The notes beneath the pieces were generated by a model. That model searched no databases. It was not told where the DNA came from and worked only from the letters and a program-made list of their open reading frames with translations. A stretch of DNA of 64,000 nucleotides, from assembly GCF_030264275.1 (NCBI RefSeq), contig NZ_CP127165.1:1910001-1974000 (forward strand), written 5' to 3'. Positions 16,375-24,281 of the stretch are shown piece after piece. The number at the start of each line of letters is the position of its first letter. Within the stretch, counting starts at the first letter, position 1. This DNA is from Marivivens sp. LCG002. Lineage in GTDB: Bacteria; Pseudomonadota; Alphaproteobacteria; Rhodobacterales; Rhodobacteraceae. The position numbers were made by a program, and so were the translations under genes.

Positions 16375-17850
16375 TTACTGGATCTTGGTCAGAAGCTCGT
16401 CGAGCGACTTCTTGGCGTCGCCATAGAACATACGGGTGTTCTCTTTGTAGAACAGCGGGTTCTCGATACCCGAATAGCCCGTGCCTTGACCACGCTTGGA
16501 AACAAACACCTGCTTGGCCTTCCAGCACTCGAGAACCGGCATGCCTGCGATGGGCGAGTTCGGGTCCTCTTGTGCGGCGGGGTTCACGATGTCGTTCGAA
16601 CCGATGACGATTGCAACATCGGTCTCGGGGAAGTCCTCGTTGATTTCGTCCATTTCCAGAACGATGTCATAGGGAACCTTGGCCTCAGCGAGAAGCACGT
16701 TCATGTGGCCCGGAAGACGGCCCGCAACGGGGTGGATCGCGAAGCGGACGTTCTTGCCCTTGGCACGCAGACGCTTGGTCAGTTCGGAAACCGACTGCTG
16801 AGCCTGAGCAACAGCCATGCCGTAACCCGGAATGATGATGATGTTGTCAGCATCTTCCAGAGCAGCGGCAACACCGTCGGAGTCGATAGCCACCTGTTCG
16901 CCCTCGACTTCCATCGCGGGACCGGTGGTGCCACCAAAGCCGCCGAGGATCACCGAGATGAACGAACGGTTCATCGCCTTACACATGATGTAGGACAGGA
17001 TCGCACCCGAAGAACCAACCAGCGCACCCACAACGATCAGAAGGTCGTTGCCGAGCGAGAAGCCGATCGCAGCTGCAGCCCAACCCGAGTAGGAGTTCAG
17101 CATCGACACCACGACGGGCATGTCGGCGCCGCCGATCCCCATGATGAGGTGATAGCCGATGAAGAGCGCAGCAAGCGTCATGATTGCTAGCGCGAGGAAG
17201 CTACCCGACTGGAAATACCAGACAAGGCAAAGCACCGAGATAATCGCGGCGCCCGCATTGAGGAAATGACCACCGGGAAGCTTTTCGGCTTTGGAGGTCA
17301 CTTTGCCCGCCAGTTTGCCATAGGCAATAACCGAACCCGTAAAGGTCACAGCACCGATGAAGATGCCGAGGAACAGTTCGACGCGAAGGATGTTCTGTTC
17401 GACCGGGGTCTTGTGCGCAAGAAGTTCAGCAAAGGCACCAAGGTGCATTTCGTGGAACATTTCCATGCGCTTGGCTTCGGTGAGCGTGGACGAAATCGTG
17501 GACATAGCCTCGATGACGTTCGCTAGTTCGAAGTGCGCGATAAACCCGACGAAGACGGCGGCAAGACCGACGAGCGAGTGCATCGCGGCGACAAGCTGCG
17601 GCATCTCGGTCATCTGGACCTTTTTCGCGACATAGGTGCCGATGATACCGCCACCGATGATCAGAAGGACCGAGAGGACCCAAAGACCCTTGCCCGGACC
17701 GACGAGCGTTGCGGCAACGGCCAGAGCCATACCGACAATGCCATACCAAACAGCGCGCTTAGCACTTTCCTGACCCGACAGACCGCCAAGAGACAGGATG
17801 AAGAGGACAGCTGCGACCACATAGGCCGCGGTAGTGAATCCGAATTCCAT
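16375..17850 (-). CDS. pntB: NAD(P) transhydrogenase subunit beta
   Basis: A 491-residue inner-membrane subunit of the proton-translocating transhydrogenase, which uses the proton gradient to reduce NADP+ with NADH. About nine membrane helices fill the first 290 residues. The C-terminal NADP-binding domain III has [30 protein letters not shown] and [15 protein letters not shown]. It is 13 bases after pntA and ends at a strong terminator. Confidence 0.96.
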   Translation of the reverse strand: MEFGFTTAAYVVAAVLFILSLGGLSGQESAKRAVWYGIVGMALAVAATLVGPGKGLWVLSVLLIIGGGIIGTYVAKKVQMTEMPQLVAAMHSLVGLAAVFVGFIAHFELANVIEAMSTISSTLTEAKRMEMFHEMHLGAFAELLAHKTPVEQNILRVELFLGIFIGAVTFTGSVIAYGKLAGKVTSKAEKLPGGHFLNAGAAIISVLCLVWYFQSGSFLALAIMTLAALFIGYHLIMGIGGADMPVVVSMLNSYSGWAAAAIGFSLGNDLLIVVGALVGSSGAILSYIMCKAMNRSFISVILGGFGGTTGPAMEVEGEQVAIDSDGVAAALEDADNIIIIPGYGMAVAQAQQSVSELTKRLRAKGKNVRFAIHPVAGRLPGHMNVLLAEAKVPYDIVLEMDEINEDFPETDVAIVIGSNDIVNPAAQEDPNSPIAGMPVLECWKAKQVFVSKRGQGTGYSGIENPLFYKENTRMFYGDAKKSLDELLTKIQ

Positions 17851-17863
17851 GATCCTCTACTCC

Positions 17864-19435
17864 TTACGACTTCTGGAACATCGCAAGCATGCGACGCGTA
17901 ACAAGGAACCCACCGAAGATGTTGATGCCAGCCATAAAGACGGACAACGCGGCGAGAATGATGACGAGGAACGAGCCCGACCCGATCTGCATCAGAGCAC
18001 CGAGGATGATGATCGACGAAATCGCGTTGGTCACGGCCATCAGCGGTGTGTGCAGCGAGTGCGACACGTTCCAGATCACCTGGAAGCCGATAAAGACCGA
18101 GAGCACGAACACGATGAAGTGCTGCATGAACGAAGCAGGTGCATAAAGACCCGCGAGAAGCATCAGGGCACCACCGACGCCAAGCAGGATAACCTGCTGA
18201 CGGGTTTGAGCCTTGAATGCTGCGGCTTCGGCGGCCTTTTTCTCTTCAGGCGTGAGCTCTTTGGGCTTTTCCTTGGATTTGGCGGCAATCGCAGCAACCT
18301 TGAGCGGCGGCGGCGGATAGGTCACGGCACCGTTGTGGGTCACGGTCGACGAACGGATCACATCGTCTTCCATGTTATGGTTGACCACACCGTCCTTGTT
18401 CGGGGTGAGGTCGGTCATCATGTGACGGATGTTGGTCGAGTAGAGCGTCGAAGCCTGAGCCGCCATACGCGACGGGAAGTCGGTATAGCCGATGATGATC
18501 ACACCGTTGTCGGTTACGATCCGCTCGTCTGCTTTTGTCAGCTTGCAGTTGCCACCCTTTTCGGCAGCAAGGTCGACGATGACAGAACCGGGTTTCATGG
18601 CCTGAACCATGTCTTCGGTCCAAAGCTCGGGGGCTTCGCGGTTCGGGATCAGCGCGGTGGTGATCACGATATCGACTTCGGGTGCAAGCTCGCGGAACTT
18701 CTTGAGCTGGGCTTCGCGGAACTCGGGCGATGAGACCGACGCATAACCGCCCGTCGCAGCGCCGTCCTGCTGTTCCTCTTCGAAGTCGAGGTAAACGAAC
18801 TCGGCACCCATCGATTCAACCTGTTCGGCCACTTCGGGGCGAACGTCGAATGCATAGGTGATCGCACCAAGCGAGGTTGCGGTGCCGATGGCGGCAAGAC
18901 CTGCCACACCTGCGCCCACGACAAGAACCTTGGCGGGGGGCACTTTACCTGCAGCCGTCACCTGACCGGTGAAGAAGCGGCCGAAGTTGTTACCCGCTTC
19001 GATTACGGCACGATAGCCAGCGATGTTTGCCATGGACGACAGAGCGTCCATCTTCTGGGCCCGCGAGATACGGGGGACCATTTCCATCGCGATCACGCTT
19101 GCGCCCTTTTCGGCGGCAAGCTTCATCAGCTCTTCGTTTGCACCGGGGTTGAAGAACGAAATCAAAAGCTGCCCTTCGCGGAGCTTTTTGACCTCGGCAT
19201 CGGTGGGAACGCGCACTTTGGCAACGATGTCTGCGGCCTTGAACAGAGCGGCTGCAGTCTTGACGACCTCGACACCTGCCTCCTGATACATCGCATCCGA
19301 GAAGCCGGCATTCGCACCGGCACCGGATTCGATCACGCACTCATAGCCAAGTTTCTGCAAATCCCGCGCAGAGGCGGGAGTCATCGCCACGCGGTTTTCA
19401 CCGGCGATAATCTCTTTAGGTGCACCGATTTTCAC
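17864..19435 (-). CDS. pntA: NAD(P) transhydrogenase subunit alpha
   Basis: A 523-residue subunit carrying NAD-binding domain I ([20 protein letters not shown] at the start, [17 protein letters not shown] near 170) fused to about four membrane helices in the last 130 residues. This is the single-chain alpha form of enterobacteria; many alphaproteobacteria split it in two, so the fusion is worth noting. A Lys/Glu/Pro-rich linker ([15 protein letters not shown]) joins the two parts. It is the first gene of the pntAB operon. Confidence 0.96.
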   Translation of the reverse strand: MKIGAPKEIIAGENRVAMTPASARDLQKLGYECVIESGAGANAGFSDAMYQEAGVEVVKTAAALFKAADIVAKVRVPTDAEVKKLREGQLLISFFNPGANEELMKLAAEKGASVIAMEMVPRISRAQKMDALSSMANIAGYRAVIEAGNNFGRFFTGQVTAAGKVPPAKVLVVGAGVAGLAAIGTATSLGAITYAFDVRPEVAEQVESMGAEFVYLDFEEEQQDGAATGGYASVSSPEFREAQLKKFRELAPEVDIVITTALIPNREAPELWTEDMVQAMKPGSVIVDLAAEKGGNCKLTKADERIVTDNGVIIIGYTDFPSRMAAQASTLYSTNIRHMMTDLTPNKDGVVNHNMEDDVIRSSTVTHNGAVTYPPPPLKVAAIAAKSKEKPKELTPEEKKAAEAAAFKAQTRQQVILLGVGGALMLLAGLYAPASFMQHFIVFVLSVFIGFQVIWNVSHSLHTPLMAVTNAISSIIILGALMQIGSGSFLVIILAALSVFMAGINIFGGFLVTRRMLAMFQKS

Positions 19436-19564
19436 GGACTGTCCCCCTTGTTGTTCAACTTCAAAACCGAATTAACCAAAGCAATTTTATTTCACAAGCA
19501 ACCATTGCGGCTTTCCGCAAGTTATAGCGCTAACGTCTCGCCCCCGAGGCTTTTCAGACCGCAT

Positions 19565-20014
19565 TCAGAGCCAACGGCGGGTTTTCTGACAGTATCGCGC
19601 GAAATCCGCGTGGAACTTGCGACGAAGCCGGTTTTCCTCGGGAATGACAAATCGCCGTTCGATCACCCACAAAAATCCCGGCACCAAGAGCAAAGCGACA
19701 GGCACGTCGAGCCAGAGGATCACGCCGACAAGAACAAGGATATCGCCAAGATAAATGGGGTTCCTGCTTCTCGAGAATATGCCTGACTGAACAAGACGGT
19801 CTGCATCGCGATGGGGCACGAACGTCGTCTTCTGGCGCTGCATTTCATAAACAGCAAGCAACATCAGGATGATGCCCCCGCCGATCAGAATACCCGCGAC
19901 AAGCTGCGTGATCGGGTGATCCAAACTCAGCCCCCAAGGGTCGATTTTGTTGAAGGTATAAGCCAAAGCAATAAACCCAGCGAGCCATACGGGCGGAATA
20001 TCAGTCCACTTCAT
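19565..20014 (-). CDS. Isoprenylcysteine carboxyl methyltransferase-like membrane protein
   Basis: A 149-residue protein with four hydrophobic segments and the family signature SRNPIYLGD near 85, EENRLRRKF and ARYCQKTRRWL at the C-terminus. This places it with ICMT/PEMT-like membrane methyltransferases that use S-adenosylmethionine. The bacterial substrate is unknown, and lipids or quinone-like molecules are possible. The ATG follows GGAAGGGACG. It lies 129 bases upstream of pntA and diverges from kynU. Confidence 0.85.
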   Translation of the reverse strand: MKWTDIPPVWLAGFIALAYTFNKIDPWGLSLDHPITQLVAGILIGGGIILMLLAVYEMQRQKTTFVPHRDADRLVQSGIFSRSRNPIYLGDILVLVGVILWLDVPVALLLVPGFLWVIERRFVIPEENRLRRKFHADFARYCQKTRRWL

Positions 20015-20123
20015 GAAAACGTCCCTTCCAAATGCGACCTAAAACGGTCAAATCGTTATCCCGCCGCCGATCTGGACAGCGCCGAACCACGGACTAAGCT
20101 GCACCTCAAAGCAGGAGACTACA

Positions 20124-21317
20124 ATGTCGAATTTCAAAGCGCGCAAAGAGATGTTCCACCTTCCGGACGGGATGATCTATCTCGACGGAAACTCGCTCGG
20201 CCCCCTTCCCAAGAATGCCGAAGCCTGCATGACGCGGACCATGCGCGACGAGTGGGGCGATATGCTCATCACGGGTTGGAACCGTGCGGGGTGGATGGAC
20301 AAGCCCAAAGCGCTCGGGGATCGGATCGGGCGCTTGATCGGGGCAGAAGAAGGTCACGTGGTTCTGGGGGATACTCTCTCGATCAAGGTTTACCAGGCGC
20401 TTGCCTCCGCACTCGAAATGCGTCCCGACCGCAAGGTGATACTGAGCGACAGCGGCAACTTTCCTTCCGATCTTTATATGGCGCAAGGACTGATCGCATC
20501 GCTTGGCCGTGGTCACGAACTTAGGGTCGTCGCCCCCGAAGACATCGAGGCCCATATCACGCCCGAGGTCGCCGTCACCCTGATCACCGAAGTGGATTAC
20601 CGCACAGGCCGCAAGCACGACATGGCGGCTTTGACGGCAAAAGCGCACGAGGTCGGTGCTCTGACCATCTGGGATCTTGCACACTCTGCCGGTGCATTCC
20701 CTGTCGAACTGGCCGCAGCAGGGGCGGATTTCGCCGTAGGATGCACCTATAAATATCTCAACGCAGGACCGGGTGCGCCCGCATTCATCTATGTCGCGCC
20801 GCGTCACGCCCAAACCGCGCGTCCCGCCCTTTCGGGATGGCTTGGCCACCGCGCGCCCTTTGCCTTTGAACAGGACTATCGCGCTGGCGATGGTATCGAA
20901 CGGATGCGGGTCGGCACACCGCCCATTCTTGCTTTTGCTGCGCTAGAAGCCGCGCTCGATATCTGGGACGAGGTCGACATGGACGCCCTAAGAGCGCAAT
21001 CGCTTGCGCTCACGGATCGGTTCATCCACGGGATCGAAGCCGCCTGCCCCGATCTTCTGCTGCAAACCCCGCGCGACCATGCCATGCGCGGCAGTCAGGT
21101 GTCCTTTGCGCATCCCCATGGATATGCCGCAATGCAGGCAACCATCGCCCAAGGAGTGATCGGCGATTTTCGCGCCCCCGACATCATGCGGTTCGGTTTT
21201 ACCCCGCTCTATATCGACGAACAGGACGTCGATCTCGCTGTCGAAAAGATCGCCGCAGTGATGAAAGAAAAGCTCTATGAACGCCCAGAATTTCAGGTTC
21301 GCGCTGCGGTGACGTAA
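20124..21317 (+). CDS. kynU: Kynureninase
   Basis: A 397-residue PLP enzyme that cleaves kynurenine or 3-hydroxykynurenine to (hydroxy)anthranilate and alanine. Typical blocks are YLDGNSLGPLP near 19, SGNFPSDLYMA, WDLAHSAGAFPVEL and the PLP-lysine segment GCTYKYLNAGPGAPAF. The ATG follows GCAGGAGACTACA. No tryptophan dioxygenase or formamidase gene is in the window. The next genes on the strand encode a molybdenum hydroxylase, 96 bases away. Confidence 0.95.
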   Translation: MSNFKARKEMFHLPDGMIYLDGNSLGPLPKNAEACMTRTMRDEWGDMLITGWNRAGWMDKPKALGDRIGRLIGAEEGHVVLGDTLSIKVYQALASALEMRPDRKVILSDSGNFPSDLYMAQGLIASLGRGHELRVVAPEDIEAHITPEVAVTLITEVDYRTGRKHDMAALTAKAHEVGALTIWDLAHSAGAFPVELAAAGADFAVGCTYKYLNAGPGAPAFIYVAPRHAQTARPALSGWLGHRAPFAFEQDYRAGDGIERMRVGTPPILAFAALEAALDIWDEVDMDALRAQSLALTDRFIHGIEAACPDLLLQTPRDHAMRGSQVSFAHPHGYAAMQATIAQGVIGDFRAPDIMRFGFTPLYIDEQDVDLAVEKIAAVMKEKLYERPEFQVRAAVT

Positions 21318-21413
21318 GCGTTTCCCAACGTAAACCACCACGGTGATATCTTCCTTTTCGTCGCCGAGGCCCTATCTTTATGACCAAACGAATTGCGCCC
21401 CGTGGAGGACAGC

Positions 21414-21878
21414 ATGGCTACAACTCTGACGATTAATGGCAAACGACATAGCGTCGAGCTTCCCGACAACGTGCCCCTGCTTTGGGTTCTTAGGGATGAA
21501 ATCGGCCTCACGGGCACCAAATTCGGTTGCGGTGTGGCCGCATGCGGCGCGTGCACGGTGCAGATCGACGGCGAAGCGGTGCGGTCCTGCCAAGTCGCAT
21601 TGGCCGATGTTTGGGGCGAAGTCACCACGATCGAAGGCATGGGAACCCCTGAAAACCTCTCGATCCTGCAGCGTGCGTGGGTCGATCATCAGGTTGCGCA
21701 ATGCGGTTATTGCCAGTCGGGCCAGATCATGCAGGCCGCCGCTCTTTTGGCCAGCAACCCCGAGCCGACCGACGACGATATCGACGATGCCATGCAGGGC
21801 AACCTCTGCCGCTGCGGCACCTATCCCCGTATCCGCGCCGCCATCCATGACGCCGCATCCAAGATGAAGGGAGCCTAA
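21414..21878 (+). CDS. iorA: Two [2Fe-2S] subunit of an IorAB-type molybdenum hydroxylase
   Basis: A 154-residue protein with a plant-type ferredoxin cluster ([13 protein letters not shown] near 38-50) and a C-terminal helical cluster ([13 protein letters not shown] and [11 protein letters not shown]). It passes electrons from the Mo centre. The ATG at 21414 follows GTGGAGGACAGC, so the upstream in-frame codon is not used. It is three bases before the large subunit gene. Substrates of the family include isoquinoline and other N-heterocycles and aldehydes. Confidence 0.92.
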   Translation: MATTLTINGKRHSVELPDNVPLLWVLRDEIGLTGTKFGCGVAACGACTVQIDGEAVRSCQVALADVWGEVTTIEGMGTPENLSILQRAWVDHQVAQCGYCQSGQIMQAAALLASNPEPTDDDIDDAMQGNLCRCGTYPRIRAAIHDAASKMKGA

Positions 21879-21881
21879 GCC

Positions 21882-24113
21882 ATGGCGAGCCTCAAGAAAA
21901 TCGCGCGTCGCACATTTCTGATCGGATCGGCCGCCGTTGTGGGCGGGGTCGCCTTTGGTGTCTATAAACTTGAACAAGACCCCAAGAACCCGCTGGTCTC
22001 TCGCGAGGGGGCGACCGCGCTCAATCCCTTTGTCATCATCAACGAAGACGGCGTGACACTGATCGCGCCGCGCGCCGAAATGGGCCAAGGCGTGCACACC
22101 ACCCTTCCTGCACTGATCGCAGAAGAACTCGATGTGGCATGGCAGGACATCCGCGTCATGCATGGTCCGGGGGCAGCGGCCTATTACAACGGGGCGCTTC
22201 TCGGCAAGGCGCTCCCCTTCCTTGATTACAAGGTCGGACCGATCAAAGAGGATATGCGCCAATTCGTGGGCCAAGCCGGCAAGCTTGTCAGCCTTCAGGT
22301 TACGGGCGGCTCCACCTCGACCGCCGATGCCTATGAACGCTTTCGCGAGGCGGGCGCGACGGCCCGCGAAACGCTCAAACTTGCTGCGGCCAAACGGCTT
22401 GGCGTCGATGTCTCTTCGCTCAAGACGGAAAACGGGAACGTGATTGCGCCAGACGGCACGCTGCTGTCCTATGCCTCGCTCGCGGTAGAGGCCGCGCAGA
22501 TCGAACCACCCAAGGTCGAACTGCGACCCGCATCGGATTGGAAATATCTGGGCAAGTCCATGCCCCGCACCGACATGATCGGCAAATCCACAGGCACGGC
22601 GACCTTTGGCGTGGATGTGCGGCTTGAAGGCATGAAATTCGCCACAGTCCGCATGAGCCCGAAACGGGGCAAGATGCTTTCCTTTGATGCCAGCGACGCG
22701 ATCTTGATGGATGGTGTCGAACAGATCATCGACCTTGGCGACGGCATTGCGGTCATCGGCTCGAACACCTGGCTCTGCATCCAGGCGGCCGAAGCGGTCG
22801 AGATTGTGTGGGACGATGCGACCCATTCGCAAAGCACCGAGAACGCCTTTGCTCAAATCGAAGCCGCGTTCGGAACCGAGGCCGACATCACGCGCGATGA
22901 AGGCAATGTCGAAAAGGCGCAGGACGGGATCGAAGTCACAGCCGAATACCGTGTGCCCTATCTCGCCCACGCCACGATGGAACCTCTGAACGCAACCGCG
23001 CTCTATACGGGCGATGCGCTCACCATCTGGTGCGGCAATCAGGGTCCCGTTCTTGTCCAGCGCAATGCCGCTGCCGCTGTCGGGCTCGACGCAAGTCAGG
23101 TGACCGTGAACACCACCCTCATGGGCGGCGGTTTTGGACGTCGCGGTGAAACCGACTTTGCCGTAATTGCCGCGCGCGTGGCCCGCGAAGTGCCCGATGT
23201 TCCGGTTCAGGTCACATGGTCGCGTGAAGAGGACATGCGTCACGATTTCTATCGCCCCGCCGCAATCGGACGCTATCGCGGTGTGGTCAAGGACGGAGCC
23301 GCCGTTCTTCTCGATGGCCGCGTTGCAGCGCCTTCGGCATCGCAACAAGCGATGAAGCGATGGATGGGACAGGACCCAGTCGGTCCTGACAAAGAACTCG
23401 GGGCCGGCGGTTTCGATCAGCCCTATGCCATCCCGAACTATCGCTTCGGCACCCATATCGCGGACGCTCGGCTCCCTGTCGGGTTCTGGCGCTCAGTGAG
23501 TGCGTCCTTCAACGGCTTTATGTTCGACAGCTTCATGGATGAAATGGCGCATGCTGCGGGCGCCGATCCGCTTGCCTTCCGACTTGCGGCGATGGGTGAC
23601 GAACACGAGCCCTCTCGCAAGGTGCTCGAAAAGGTTGGTGAAATGTGCGGCTGGACGGGTCAGACCCCCCAAGGGGTCGGGCGCGGTGTCGCCTTTACCA
23701 GCTCGTTCGAAACCCCCGTCGCCACAGTCGTCGAGATCGTCGATCAGGGTGGCAAAATCCGCCTCAACAAAGTCTGGATGGCCTGTGATGTGGGCGTTGC
23801 ACTGGACCCCTCGATCATCAAAGCCCAACTGACAGGCGGCGCGATTTTCGGTCTCAGCGCTGCCATTTTCGGCGAAATCACAATTGCCGAAGGGGCAGTC
23901 GAGCAGTCGAATTTCTATGACTACGAGCTTTTGCGGATGCATACCGCACCGAGTTTCGAAGTTGAAATCCTTCAGAACAAACCGATCGTCAGCGGGATCG
24001 GCGAACCCGGAACGCCACCCTCGATCGCTGCGCTTGCGAATGCCGTGTTCGACCTGACGGGGGAAAGACCTCGTGAACTCCCTCTCGTAAAATCCTTCGA
24101 TTTTCTAGCTTAA
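21882..24113 (+). CDS. iorB: Molybdopterin-binding large subunit, IorB-type oxidoreductase
   Basis: A 743-residue xanthine-oxidase-family subunit. The N-terminus KIARRTFLIGSAAVVGG is a twin-arginine signal, so the complex is probably exported folded to the periplasm. Repeated segments around APRAEMGQGVHTT, LMGGGFGRRGETDF and GIGEPGTPPSIAAL fit the Mo-cofactor pocket; the last holds the catalytic glutamate. The small subunit lacks an export signal and would hitchhike. The donor acceptor chain (often a cytochrome) is not encoded nearby. The substrate is unknown. Confidence 0.92.
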   Translation: MASLKKIARRTFLIGSAAVVGGVAFGVYKLEQDPKNPLVSREGATALNPFVIINEDGVTLIAPRAEMGQGVHTTLPALIAEELDVAWQDIRVMHGPGAAAYYNGALLGKALPFLDYKVGPIKEDMRQFVGQAGKLVSLQVTGGSTSTADAYERFREAGATARETLKLAAAKRLGVDVSSLKTENGNVIAPDGTLLSYASLAVEAAQIEPPKVELRPASDWKYLGKSMPRTDMIGKSTGTATFGVDVRLEGMKFATVRMSPKRGKMLSFDASDAILMDGVEQIIDLGDGIAVIGSNTWLCIQAAEAVEIVWDDATHSQSTENAFAQIEAAFGTEADITRDEGNVEKAQDGIEVTAEYRVPYLAHATMEPLNATALYTGDALTIWCGNQGPVLVQRNAAAAVGLDASQVTVNTTLMGGGFGRRGETDFAVIAARVAREVPDVPVQVTWSREEDMRHDFYRPAAIGRYRGVVKDGAAVLLDGRVAAPSASQQAMKRWMGQDPVGPDKELGAGGFDQPYAIPNYRFGTHIADARLPVGFWRSVSASFNGFMFDSFMDEMAHAAGADPLAFRLAAMGDEHEPSRKVLEKVGEMCGWTGQTPQGVGRGVAFTSSFETPVATVVEIVDQGGKIRLNKVWMACDVGVALDPSIIKAQLTGGAIFGLSAAIFGEITIAEGAVEQSNFYDYELLRMHTAPSFEVEILQNKPIVSGIGEPGTPPSIAALANAVFDLTGERPRELPLVKSFDFLA

Positions 24114-24281
24114 GGAAGTCTGAGCCCTAAAACCGAGAACAATCGACCCGTTACCAGTTTAGTATTCTTAAATTGGTCACATTTAGGCCCAAGTCGCAAC
24201 ACGCGGGCCAGCTACCAATTCACCAAAGTAATTACTGGTGGCACTCATGCGCATTGAGTCGCCATTGCAATGGAGATTTGG

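Noticed and set aside
21378-23456. A 692-codon open frame antisense to iorA and iorB
   Set aside because: Long antisense frames are expected in GC-rich genes with biased third positions. The translation is rich in His, Arg and Gly with no motif, while the sense strand encodes a full molybdenum hydroxylase.
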